From assembly GCA_000469685.2 (NCBI GenBank), contig LS997567.1:18497899-18561898 (forward strand): a stretch of 64,000 nt of DNA, written 5' to 3'. How positions within the stretch are numbered: the stretch's first letter is position 1; each line of letters opens with the position of its first letter. The translations under genes and the position numbers were made by a program. The notes under the pieces were generated by a model. It worked only from the letters and a program-made list of their open reading frames with translations. It was not told the DNA's origin and did no database searches. This DNA comes from Haemonchus contortus. Lineage: Eukaryota; Nematoda; Chromadorea; Rhabditida; Trichostrongylidae. Of this stretch, positions 54,230 through 64,000 are shown piece by piece.

Positions 54230-55200
54230 GTCGGAAGTTCAAAATGTTTTTTATAAAACCAGTCGGATCTCCCGCTTCCCTCATTCTTATTGTAGAGATG
54301 TATTGATCGACCAACTCCTCCTTTGCAGCTTTTCCGTGCACGAAAATTGACCCTGGTTCCCAGTTCAGTGCAAATGGTATTCACTGTTTGCCGACGTTTA
54401 CGTCTGATTAGAAACATCGACCATGACCATCATCATGAGAATATTAGCTATTGAAATTGAATTGTCAGGCAACCAAAGTCTCGAATGGTACTTACAAATG
54501 TTGTCGGGTGATAATATCATCACAATAAGATGTCGCTTCTGATGAAACTTCTTTTCTCTGAGCAAATATCATTAAATAAGAATCACAGACCATTGGCTGT
54601 AAGATAAGTTTGTCGCAAGATATCGAAACAAAGAGGAACCGTGACCCTTCTTCAAGCCGCAAGCCTTGCAGGGTGTCGGTTGTTATCTGAGAGCAAGGAA
54701 TGAATCGAATTTTCATCTCATAACCAAGCGCATCTAATCGATCACTGTCACTACCCTTACTGCTGACTTTTTGTCATCCTACTCTACCATCCCGTTTTTT
54801 CAATGTAACATATTAAGGAGTCAAAGCTACACCGTAACTACGGAAGGCATTAGAGTTTAATTGCTAAGTGGCTCTTGTAATCTTAGCCATCTTGTCAAAC
54901 CTTATCAGTTGTTATTAATTGCTCTCAGCGAGTACCTACGATACTGCACATCCTACATCGTTTTTTAAAATGCCCAAGTTTCACTGATGCACGAAAGGCG
55001 TCACAGACCTTTCTTTGGTCACGTTGTTAGGCACTGATCCTTTTACTCTTTCCTTCCGGAAATTCCTATCAGTTCCTATCAATTGTTACCACTTCCTATA
55101 ACCTACCGTAAGTTTTTCATCCTGTCGCCTGTATCCCCATCCAATTCGAGCGTCCTATGTTAAGTGGGGCAGGATTTGCACACTTAAGGTCAAACACACT
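54230..55200 (+). repeat. Composite repeat, head module, copy b
   Basis: Shares CAGTGCAAATGGTATTCA, CGTCTGATTAGAAACAT, GTCAGGCAACCAAAGTCT, ATCACTGTCACTACCCTTAC and TCATCCTACTCTACCATCCC with the other copies, in order. Ends with a decayed minisatellite unit (CCAATTCGAGCGTCCTATGT) at about 55140 and ACACACTTATACAG. Confidence 0.75.
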
Positions 55201-55240
55201 TATACAGACCAATAGATGCAGGATTATATTGTTTCTCTGT

Positions 55241-55383
55241 ACTTTTTACTATTTAAGGAAGTGGTTTGAAGATGCTCGTCCTTTTGAGTTGCTGGAGAAT
55301 TGTTCTTTCTGAAGCGCGTTGGAATATTATTAGTCACAGCTATAAGGCTGAGATTTAAGGCCGTAATTACTTCCACCATGTGT
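55241..55383. repeat. Direct repeat flanking the RTE copy, left
   Basis: TACTTTTTACTATTTAAGG, GAAGCGCGTTGGA, CATTAG-like, ACCGTAATTACTTCCA matches 57745-57875 in order and spacing, about 80% identical by eye. Confidence 0.8.
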
Positions 55384-57748
55384 CGGAGCCTGGCAAGCTA
55401 AGCGTGGGTAACCATATGCCACTAACAGTGATGAAGGTGAGCCTCACTCCTCTGAACGTGAGGAAGTACCCATTACGGCAGCGTTGAGTAGGACCGCTCG
55501 GGAGAAGCTGCTGAAATCTTAGGACCAAAACGGGCTGCTCAAAAGGAAATGATTCGTACGAAAGCTTGACAATCCGAATCGGACGTTTGCGATTGAGAAG
55601 ATGTGGCTCCACCCCTGCTTTAACCATCGTCATTGTTTACACCAACATCGAGCTACGACGAAGAAGAGCTGGAATCGTTTTATATGGATTTGAGAGGGCT
55701 CTATATAGAAGACCGTTCCTTATATAATGTCATCGACGGCGATTCCAACTCCAAAATTGGTCTCATAAGAGCGGTTTGAGAGCTACACATCAGGAGTCTT
55801 GGAATGGAATAAAATGAGCAAGATGAAAAGATGTCCGGGATGACCATGTCGACTCCCACTAAACATGGTAACTCGCAGTTCCGGAAACCCTCTCGTTTCC
55901 GATGGACATGGGAGTCACCTGGTAGACAGTTCCATAGTGAAACTGATTGCACCATCGTCAATCCAAAGTTTTGCCTGACTGATGTCGCTGCTGTTCCAAA
56001 GTTTTACACGAGATCAAACCGTCCGTACTAGATTCCGCTTTTGATGCGTAGAGAGGCAGCTGCGAAGAGAACGAAGAACCAAGACTGTCAACTGAGATCA
56101 CTTCGCTTCACTGGCGAGTTTGTTGAAAAATTCCGTTGGTGACAATATCAATGAAAAATACGACCGACTTGTCGAACGTCCTCACAGTAGTGCCAAGAAA
56201 GAAGAGAGTCTCAAAGATGAAAAGAACGTAACTCTTTGTAGGCCCTTAAACTTGTACCTTAGCGTGGAATCGCGCCAGCTGCAGGCAATAATCAGCTGAG
56301 CCCGAATTTGCAAAGCTATGCAGAGATGCGATAAAGGAAGTTCTGAAAGAGAGAAGAGCAGCTGTTTTGTCTCAAGTCGCCGAGGCTTGAAAGAGCCACC
56401 GCAAACCCTGCCGGAGCCTCGTCAATAATAAGACCAATGTGTTTTTCCTTCGTCGACCTGATGGAACAGATTTCGAAGGACAATGGGGAAGGTGATCTAC
56501 GACTCCTTCTCTCATCTCTTCGGCAACCACGTCTACCTGCCTACCCGCCATATTAGACAAGACTGATATGTCATCCCTCCAGTCCTTCCATTTCTTTTCC
56601 AGAATAAGTCATGCTATCACGTCAATGAAGTCTTGTACGGCGCCTGGGCCGTGTGAGCGAATGCCGTTGTCTTACGTTTATCGATATGAAGAAAGCCTTT
56701 GATACCGCCGAGACAGAATCGGTAATCGAGGCCCGGGGCAACCAGAGAGTTCCTACTCAATATATGGGGATGCCTCGTGAGCTCTATAACAAATTCGTGA
56801 CCAGGATCTCGCCATTCTATCATATAAAGAAGTCAACGTTATATGAAGAGAAGGGTTCGACATGGCGATACCATCTCACCCAATTTTTCAGTGCCGTTCT
56901 CGCGAAAATCATGCTTCCTATAAAATGGAAAGGATTGAGAGTGAAGGTCGACGGTCGCCACTTACGCCATCTTCGCTTCTCAGATGCTGACCGACTTCGA
57001 CAATGCTTGTAGAAAGATCGCCTCGAGACTGAACATGACGAAGACGATGTTTATGAAAAACGGACGGGTACCTGTTGCTCCTTTCACGTTAAACGGAACG
57101 AATATCTCCGAATGCTCTAGCTAATTGTATCTAGGTCGGGAAGTCAACATGATGAACGACCTAGCTCTGGAGCTGAGCAGAAGGAAACGCGCCGAGTGGA
57201 GAGCATGGAAGAATATCAAGAAAGTAATAAAGAAGACATGGAACGTCCGGCTTCGCGTTTACCCTTTTAGACACTGCGGCACTTCCTGCTTTAGCACACG
57301 CCTTAGAGGTTTGGACTCCACGAAAGCAGAATGAGCGTGCAGTTCCTCATTCGAGGCGCTGTCGAAAGGATGATGCTCAGAATTTCTCTATACACGCAAG
57401 TGCAGAGAGGAACCCAGAATTTGAGCTCTGACAACGATCGGGGATGGCGTTGACCATGCCAAGAAATAGAAAATCATGTGGGCAGGGCGAGTCATGCGAT
57501 GTCGTGATGACCGCTGGACCAGGGCGCTTACTGAATATATCCCTTCAAACGGCCGTCCGCGCGACGGCCAGACTTCTTTGCGAAAACTCTGTACGAAAGA
57601 ATCACTCCGCCCCGCGCCCCTCGAGTGTGTAGGATTTACTGGACCACAGTGGCTCGTGTCAGGGACGAATGGAGACGTTACTGGCACCCGCCCGAGGAAA
57701 TTGACGATCAACGGGACGACAGTTGTTATAGGTGATACAGGTGATACT
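55384..57748 (+). mobile_element. RTE-type LINE copy, near full layout but internally deleted
   Basis: Plus strand: 5' UTR (GAGCCTGGCAAGCT, GTAGGACCGCTCGGGAGAAG), a collapsed endonuclease (55540-56030; only AIRKMWL-like and HLGVLEWN-like remnants), linker (56100-56560), RT (LTFIDMKKAFDTAETESVIE at 56672, motif A; FVTRISPFY; FFSAVLAKIMLP; LRHLRFSDADRLRQCL, where motif C would be xADD and is altered to DADR), C-terminal region (GREVNMMNDLALELSRR, KIMWAGRVMRCRDDRWTRAL) and the tail GGTGATACAGGTGATAC. Length about 2.37 kb versus an expected 3.3 kb or so. The frame is broken many times. Confidence 0.85.
56653..57012 (+). pseudogene. RT palm segment of the 55.4-kb RTE copy
   Basis: Longest open piece of this element (119 codons): CRCLTFIDMKKAFDTAETES, VIEARGNQRVPTQYMGMPRE, LYNKFVTRISPFYHIKKSTL, FSAVLAKIMLPIKWKGLRVK, HLRHLRFSDADRL. 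The motif-A Asp (FIDMKKAFD) is kept. The motif-C position reads FSDADR where the 29.2-kb fragment has LADDIVFI, so the catalytic pair is lost. Confidence 0.78.
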
Positions 57749-57875
57749 TTTTGCTATTTGAGGGAGTGGTTGAACGATGTTCATCCTTCTAAATAGCGGG
57801 AAATTTGCCTTCTTTGAAGCGCGTTGGAGGAACATTAGTTGTGGCTATTGGGACCGTAACTACTTCCAACAGATG
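57745..57875. repeat. Direct repeat flanking the RTE copy, right
   Basis: TACTTTTTGCTATTTGAGG, GAAGCGCGTTGGA, ACATTAG, ACCGTAACTACTTCCA. Begins inside or directly after the RTE tail. See the left copy at 55241. 57876-58500 holds nothing else I recognise. Confidence 0.8.
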
Positions 57876-58509
57876 ATGGAGGTACGCGCAGAGTTTAATG
57901 GAAACTCCTGCTGAATAGGTAACACCCGGTTTAGACAAGTAGATCTCATTAAAAAAGCAGGGAAATATGATCCCAAGAGCTACAGCGCGTGGCAGTTTTT
58001 ATTCAGTAGATTAGCGCTTGCTCGTGATTTGCTTCGTGCAACCAGGAGAAAGGTGCCAATTCTGTACAATAGATTCCTTGACAAGTACAACAAGAATGCT
58101 AATTGAACTAAGACAATTTCAATTTAAGTGGCTATTTTCGTTAACAAATAACGCATGGGAATGTTGTTCTTCGTCGAAAAACACCGACACTAGATTGGTC
58201 GGCCTTGTCTCAGGAACACGGAATACAAGTTGGTGTAATCTCTACTGGGATCGCAACATCATGACCTATTGAGCACTTCGATTTATTTTGATCAGAATTG
58301 TAATAAGTGTCGTTGTTGATGACGTTACCTCAGTAACTCAGAGCTGTGTTAACTATGTAATTTTCTATGTGAATACAGTAAAAACTTCAGGAGAGAGCGA
58401 TATGAAGGTCCATATTTCTGAGCGGTTAGGGTGCGTGAATGTACAGAAACGCTAGATTGATCGCATGATAAATATATACGCCATACACGTATATACAATA
58501 TATAAAAGG

Positions 58510-58810
58510 ATAAAGAATGAAGTTGTTGGCGTCCAACAATCCCGTCTGAGAGATGCGCCACCGCACTCAACTCCCACTCAACACTCAGAATCGTAGTGGC
58601 GTAATGAGTACGTATGTGGGACATGACTTGTAGTGGCCAGCCAATGTACAAGTCAGTGCTTTTATCCTCCCAAACGAGTTTGTTATCAATTAACCGACCC
58701 CGGAGGGATGGAAGGGTGTTTTGGCCCAGGCGGTTATTGATCCAGGATTTCATCCAGTGACCGTGAGTGTGAGATAGTGTGCCACTTGCCACTACACCAC
58801 CTCTGCCCCA
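58510..58810 (-). mobile_element. tRNA-derived SINE-like sequence
   Basis: Minus strand from 58810: GGGGCAGAGGTGGTGTAGTG, then GCAAGTGGC (A-box-like) and GGATGAAATCCTGG (B-box-like, compare GGTTCGAATCC) about 45 bases on. The body follows without ORF constraints. The 182-codon frame across it is a by-product of low stop density. The boxes are imperfect, so a chance match is possible. Confidence 0.4.
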
Positions 58811-58811
58811 T

Positions 58812-58985
58812 ACAATAAACAATATAATATATATCCTACTATATATAATCGATAAGTGTATCTGTTGGTGTGTCGGTATGTGTGTGTGTCGGTGCATGTA
58901 TTTGACCAGAAATTCATAACTCCTGTTTCCATGGGCCTATAAGTTCAAATGCCCACACGGGGGCAGGGTGGTGCGCGAAATTAAT
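58812..58985 (-). repeat. Composite repeat tail, minus strand
   Basis: Read on the minus strand: CACACGGGGGCAGGG-type unit, AACAGGAGTTATGAATTTCT, GGTCAAATACATGCACC, a CACACACA run, ACTTATCGATTATATATAGT, AGGATATA. Same order as the plus-strand tails at 35.8, 39.5 and 63.2 kb. Confidence 0.78.
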
Positions 58986-59007
58986 TGTTGAGTGGGTATT
59001 CACACTC

Positions 59008-59890
59008 GTGCCCGTGAACCGTACCCGTGAGCATAAGAGGTTCCAATTTGGTAGGAATTCAGATTTTCGTTCTAAACGTAGGACCTCGAAGTCTTTCTCG
59101 AATGGGGATGTTAGTGTTCCTCACTTTTCACCGTCATCCGCCTCGACTATGAATCAGCTATCAAGGTTTTACGCAGATCAGTTGTACGAACGGATTATGA
59201 GCTGGCCCAAATCTTCTTCAGTCACTCCGAACTTCATTCCGTTGTTTTTCATTCAAAAAAATGCCGATGTTATATGTGAGCCGCTCTCGTACATATTCAA
59301 CCAATCACTCATGAAGCGGAAAGTTCCTGCACGATGGAAACACTCTTTCGTCACCCCGGTACATGAGAAGGAACCTTTCTGTGACCCTGCGAATTATCGT
59401 CCTGTCAGCATAACTTTTTTGTTTTGTAGACTTTTTGAGAAAACGATTAAGGAACACATTCTTGAGTATGCTGTAGCTAACAGAATAATACCACGGGTCC
59501 AACATGGTTTTGTGCCTGGGAGGTCGGTGGAGACAAACATGACTGAAAGCCTTGAGGACTAGTCAATAGTACTTGATAATAGTAGATGCTGTGATGTTAT
59601 ATACTTTGACTTTGCAAAAGCCTTCGATAGAGTACCACACAAATAACTGCTTCATAAGTTAGATATGTTGGGTTTCCATCCCATACTCGTGTGTTGGATT
59701 TCTGATTTCCTCCACGGCAGGACCTTCCAAATGCGAGTAGGACCGAGTTTCTCCGAAAGTAGGAGGGTGCTGAGTGGAGTTCCCCAAGGGGGAGTTCTGT
59801 CACCGGTATTATTTAATATATATACAGCTGAGATCCTTGTTTGTTTGATGGGTGAGATGTTACAACAAAAATGTATGCTGACGGTGTAAA
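59008..59890 (+). pseudogene. CR1-like reverse transcriptase, missing one catalytic Asp
   Basis: Blocks: SSVTPNFIPLFFIQKNADVI, KRKVPARWKHSFVTPVHEKE, ANYRPVSITFLFCRLFEKTI, NRIIPRVQHGFVPGRSVETN, then VIYFDFAKAFDRVPHK (motif A, Asp in FDFAKAFD), SGVPQGGVLSPVLFNIYTAE (motif B) and, one frame on, MYADGVKIYK, where motif C should be YADD. The second Asp of the YADD box is Gly. The N-terminal part (59008-59150) is Arg/Ser-rich and may be the end of a collapsed endonuclease. Confidence 0.85.
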
Positions 59891-59985
59891 AATTTACAAG
59901 GTCTCAACTGAAGCGGAGGACTAGGAGTCGGCTACAGAGTGCGATAAACATCTTAAGTGATTGGGCTAAGCGGTGGCAGCTCCCC

Positions 59986-60717
59986 TTGGCTCCACATAAG
60001 ACCAAGTGTATGACGCTTGGCAAGAAGTCTAGGATCCCTTCTAGTCTTTATACAGTTGAAGGAACTACAATTACTCCTGTCACTTCTGTGAGAGACCTAG
60101 GTTTTCATTATACTGACGCACTTGACTTTTCTGAACACATCAGAACCTGGTATACCCTGGCCTTATTGCGCACAGTGCACATCTTCAAGGGATTGTCTTC
60201 CACCATTGAGTCCATAATTCTCAAAGCTTATAAATTTATGTTCGGCCCTTGGTTGAGAGTGGTGCTGCTGTGTTCAACCCATTCAGGAGAAGGGATGATG
60301 GAGCACTTGAGAAGGTGCAGAACAATTTTACGCGTAATATCCCTTGCCGATGTAGGAGTTTCCCTTATTCTAGAATCTCTAGAGCATCTATTTGCAACAA
60401 ATACTTTGGACTCTCTACTTTGGAATCACGGCGCAAAGTATTTGACGTATGCATGGGTATGCACGGTTTACAAGCTGTTGTACCAAAGTAATAAATTTGG
60501 TTCTTTTGATTTTTATAAGGTGGCTCACTCCCGAACCAGAGGAGTTCAGACTAAAATCAATTTTCCTAGGCCCAGAACCAGTATAAGAGCCAGAAGTTTC
60601 ACATTCAGAGCGGCTAGCCTCTACAAAAAGGTAACAAAAAACATGATCGCTCCGGATTTCTTGGCTAAGTTCAAACGCTCTGTGGAAGTGATTTTATCTA
60701 AGTATGAGCTATCATAG
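59986..60717 (+). pseudogene. CR1-like ORF2 C-terminal region
   Basis: The longest frame in the window, 243 codons: LAPHKTKCMTLGKKSRIPSS, TPVTSVRDLGFHYTDALDFS, FRAASLYKKVTKNMIAPDFL, AKFKRSVEVILSKYELS then TAG. The sequence VRDLGFxY...DLDFSxHI is typical of the region after the RT in CR1-like LINEs. It has been broken near 60250, where a better match continues in the overlapping frame (CGAAVFNPFRRRDDGALEKV, 60249-60491), then returns. So even this part carries two compensating frameshifts. Confidence 0.82.
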
Positions 60718-61019
60718 TTCCTTGCGATTGACCATTTCTTCTTCTACACCTTTGTTTTATATGTAACTAAGAGTCATTTGCCTTATTTTTTGTGGTCCTC
60801 TTTATACGATTACGTTTTATCTACATGTGTTCCTTGTATTTGCTCCGTTGAAAATGGTTCCAGAAGATTGTTATCATTTCTATACTACGTTTGCCTTAGC
60901 AGCGTAATAAACATAACATAACATAACATAACGTAGGACCTTGACATTTCAACAAGTGATGTTCGATATGACGGGGTCATAGGTGCTCGGTGAGAGGAAC
61001 CGTTAATAACAGATAAGAG

Positions 61020-61440
61020 AAGATAAGCCGATAAGATTAAAGTGAAACCACCTACCATTCAAAATCCTAACGTCTTCGGTATTTATGAAACTTTGACTGT
61101 TCGGTGTGTTTTGTTTGGTAAGACGGAATGGTAGAGTATGGTGACAAAAAAGAGTGGTAACTGCAGTGATAGGGACCCATTAGCGGCAATACAATAAGCA
61201 GATAACAATGCAATGGTTTTATCATTTCTGAAAATGATTGTGGGTTCTTCCCGAGGCTTTGGTTGCCTGACGAATGAATCTTTATTGGGGTATTTATTTT
61301 CAAGATAGAGAGCGAAAGATTAAGACTTTCAATTGAAGGCGTAAGCGCTGACTTACACACAGTACCATTTGCTCTGTTAGTCCTGTGTCAAACTTCATGT
61401 ACAGAAAATATTATTTGTTCCAAAGAAGGAGTGAAGAGTT
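61020..61440 (-). repeat. Composite repeat, head module, copy c (inverted, partial)
   Basis: Reverse complement shares CTTCTTTGGAACAAATA, GACACAGGACTAACAG, GCTTACGCCTTCAATTG, AGGCAACCAAAGCCTCG and GGGTCCCTATCACTGCAGTT with copies a, b and d. Confidence 0.72.
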
Positions 61441-61879
61441 AGCCGATTACTGAAACATTGTCAAAGAAGAAGGGAAGCCCGGCGTTAACTGGGCGAACTG
61501 ATGCTGTGATGTTTGACCTAATATATAATATACACTGGGTTGACCAAAAAGTTTTGGGACGAAAAACTTATAGTCTAAAAAAATTAGTATAAACAACGTG
61601 AACACGGTAGCGATCATAAACATAAAGGACTTTCCCCGCTTAATCAATACATGAGTAGACAAGGGCATGCATAAGGGCTTTCGCAGCACTACCGTCAATG
61701 AACGTTAACGTCAATGGACAACACTCCACCCCATTCTTACCATCACCTTCTACTGGGCACTAAGGAGTACCATCTTACCCTACTGAGGAGCACGGAGGGA
61801 GAATACTTTTTGAGTTTGACTTCCGTCTAGGGCACGTGCGAAACGGAAGTTGAACTACTTTTCTGGCTTGTCCCCCCTT
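61441..61879 (-). other. Possible mariner-like terminus; otherwise unrecognised
   Basis: CACTGGGTTGACCAAAAAGT at about 61532, followed by TTTTGGGACG, resembles a mariner terminus. The partner end was not found, and the minus frame across it (61698-61447) is not transposase-like. Confidence 0.35.
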
Positions 61880-63250
61880 ATAATCTTAACCAGTCGGATC
61901 GCCCGGCTAACGCCAGGCTCTCCTTCTTGTGTCAAACACCCTATCCCGAGAAATGTTGAACTGAAGAATTTAATCCCCTTTCTTAAAGTTTATAGTCTTT
62001 AAGTTTTTTCCGTGTTCAGCTGAGTGAGGGTATGAAACTGAAACAGAGTTCGAAATCCTTCTGTGACACAACAGAAATCAAAGCGTCCCTCTTTCCTTGA
62101 TAGATATAGTAAAACTAATTCTCCACTCCTTTTTTGGAACAAATGGCAGTTTCCTGTACACGAAATTTGACACAGGACAAACAGGGCAGTGCAAATGATA
62201 TTCAGCTAAGGTCCGTGCTTACGCCTTCGATTGGAACTCTCGAACTTTTGCTCTCTATCTTTGCAATAAATACCCATCACGAATCCAACTGTTAGGCAAT
62301 CAAAGACGATGCTGTGGAGACTTTCTGAGTAATGACAGCACCGTTATCAGATATTTTTTTTATCAATGGACCCTTTTCTTTAAGGAGATATCATTTGTTG
62401 AGAATTCTAGATTGCAGGCGGTCGAATAACTTTTGTCGCAAAGATATCGAGCAAAGAGGACCCTTCATTGAATCACAAACCTTGCTGGGTAGCGGTCGTA
62501 ATCTAATAGTAAGAAATGAACAAAATTCTAATCTGCTTATCGTGTTGCCCTAATGGGCCCCTATCACTGCACTTACTATTCACTTTTGTCACTCTGCTCT
62601 ACCATCTCGTCTTATCGAATGAAACATACTGAACGGTCAAAGCTACATCGTAGATACCGATGCTGTTAGATTTCGATCGGTAGGTGGCACTCTTAGGTTC
62701 TTTATCTTCTCTTATTAGTTATCATCAGTTCCTGTCACCGAGTCCCTACGATTCCGTCGTATCCTGCATTACCTATTAGAATGCTAAGGTTCCACTGGTA
62801 ATACGAAAAGTGTGATCCTACCAAATTTGAACGCTCTAGGTCCACGTAAGCAGGAGTTATGAATTTGCTGATCAAAATTTCTAACGTGCACGCCGCGCTC
62901 CCTGTGAACGCAGTCCGGTCCTGCCACCCACCATAAGTGTTCCCATGCCGCTCCCTGTACTCCTACCTATTTTGAACGCTTTGGGTCCACTGGAGCAGGA
63001 GTTATGAATTTACGACCTAAAATTTCTATCGCGCACAACCTGCCCCCTGGGGGTGGAGTCTGCTCCTACCACCTGTCATAAGTGTTCCCATCCTGCCCCC
63101 CTTACTCCTACCGAATTTGAACGCTCTAGGACCACGGGGACTGGAGTTATGAATTTTCGGTCAGACACACACACACCGACGCACACGCACAAACAAACAC
63201 ACACACAAACACACCGACACATCAACAGACACACTTAGCGAATTATATAA
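61880..63250 (+). repeat. Composite repeat, most complete copy (d)
   Basis: Head module 61880-62800 (GGAACAAATGGCAG, GTGCAAATGATATTCA, CTTACGCCTTCGATTGGA, CCAACTGTTAGGCAATCAAAG-like, CCCTATCACTGCACTTAC, TCTGCTCTACCATC). Minisatellite units with GTTATGAATTT at 62856, 63001 and 63146 (period 145) and TTTGAACGCTCTAGG. Then a CACACA/CAAACA run (63160-63230) and CTTAGCGAATTATATAAAGT, AGGATAC. This copy shows the whole order head, minisatellite, CA run, terminal motif. Confidence 0.8.
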
Positions 63251-64000
63251 AGTAGGATACTTTGTCTTAATATTATCGATTGTATTTATTTATTAGCTTT
63301 ACTAACACCATATAGCAGCTCGAGGGAAACCCGACGCTATTGGGTGTTAGTACCTAATATAGGGTAACAATTAATTTCTTTTGCTAATTTAAAATTTTAT
63401 ACTATACTTCCACATATGTCCTTATAGACTTGCCCGCAAGGGGCGGATTACATGACAATTTACTGTCCTGTTATCAACTACTCTTCGTATCGACCCATGG
63501 TCGTGGGACGTCGATAGACGTCACTTTATACTTTTTACTTTGGACTTATGTATATTTTAGTATATTTATCGTTTCTTTTTATAAGTACACACCTTAAGGG
63601 AACATAGCCAAAAAATTTCATTATAACTATATGGTGATAATAATAAACTCTATAAATTCAACAACTCCAACAAGTTATATAACAACAGTTAATAAACTCA
63701 ATAAATTCAACAATTCCAACAAGTTATATAACAACAATTCAATATAACAACACTTCTGTGGTCTGCGTATTCTTTTGTCTGTTATATTCTTATAACTTTT
63801 TTCGACCTTCGGTCATGAAATGTTTCCAAAAGTCATATGACGTCTTTGCCTGCACAAGCAAGACCTAGCATTTTTCTTTTTCTTTTAATTCATTTGTTTT
63901 CTTACTATAATTGCTGTTACTCCTTTATAAATTCCGGCTTTCGTCGGCTATGTTATCGCCATTGTATTCCCTTCACCGTGGTATCTTAAGTACGCATAGA
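63251..64000. other. AT-rich block rich in small hairpins; 49-bp tandem repeat
   Basis: A composition change at about 63250. Small stems with tight loops: GACCTTCGGTC (63806), GACGTCGATAGACGTC (63508), CTTGCCCGCAAG (63429), CCATGGTCGTGG region (63496) and CCGGCTTTCGTCGG (63936). A 49-bp unit (TAATAAACTC...ACAACAGT) occurs twice at 63641-63738. No ORF above 60 codons. It could be a 3' UTR, part of an element or a structured RNA; nothing decides. Confidence 0.5.

Larger units (their letters stand above)
58990..60935 (+). mobile_element. CR1-like LINE, 5'-truncated, with (ATAAC)n tail
   Basis: Plus strand. The RT runs from about 59160 to 59890 and the thumb/C-terminal part from 59986 to 60717. 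The 3' end has CATAACATAACATAACATAA at 60911-60930, a simple repeat as found at CR1/Jockey-like 3' ends. Distinct from both RTE families: finger block NYRPVSITFLFCRLFEKTIK and GVPQGGVLSPVLFNIY. Stops at about 59560 (ED*) and 59644 (PHK*) and a frameshift near 59870 kill the ORF. Confidence 0.87.

Noticed and set aside
58349..58897. 182-codon minus frame
   Set aside because: Crosses a SINE-like sequence and the composite repeat tail; no domain, low-complexity ends.

Overview
Organism and kind of window. This looks like nuclear DNA of a nematode, most likely a strongylid such as a hookworm (inference). The only convincing host coding sequence is a chain of short exons with compact GT..AG junctions and nematode-style pyrimidine-rich acceptors (for example one ending TTCTCTTTCAG). 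It is buried in old, mutated mobile elements of types common in strongylids: RTE-type LINEs, a CR1-like LINE, Penelope-like elements with a GIY-YIG domain, and mariner and Tc1 transposons. I see no operon, rRNA, tRNA or CRISPR. Layout: 0-5.6 kb is a ~130-bp satellite array split by a minus-strand RTE copy, itself interrupted by a mariner-like element. 5.7-9.3 kb is a set of nested inverted repeats whose inner arms carry a tRNA-like A/B-box segment. 10.5-14.7 kb holds two plus-strand RTE copies separated by a second copy of that inverted-repeat element. 14.7-15.7 kb is a dimeric ~120-bp satellite in inverted orientation. 15.99-16.38 kb holds the start codon and second exon of a coiled-coil gene. 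17.1-23.4 kb has a dead Tc1 transposase, a nearly perfect 1.36-kb direct duplication, an RTE 3' end and a second RTE family. 24-33 kb has relics of another LINE, RTE fragments and a Penelope-like copy. 34.6-39.5 kb and 61-63.2 kb carry a composite repeat (unique head, GC-rich minisatellite, CA/CAGA run, shared terminal motif). 39.9-41.9 kb is a large palindrome with a TA-flanked TIR element in its left arm. 44.3-49.2 kb has two mariner copies around two further exons of the coiled-coil gene (46.47-46.82 kb). 49.5-52.1 kb is a head-to-head pair of Penelope-like copies. 52.75-53.7 kb holds two more exon candidates, one on each strand. 55.2-57.9 kb is a fairly complete RTE copy between ~135-bp direct repeats, followed by a SINE-like sequence and a CR1-like LINE. 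The last 0.75 kb is AT-rich and dense in small hairpins. How it fits together. Exons at 16046-16048, 16212-16379, 46472-46564 and 46680-46820 all join in phase 0 and encode 135 residues of heptad-rich, charged helix. The simplest reading is one plus-strand gene with a ~30-kb intron (16380-46471) that has collected most of the mobile DNA seen here. Every element reading frame I examined is interrupted, truncated or missing key residues, so I see no clearly autonomous element. All family names come from motifs I can read; no database search was possible.
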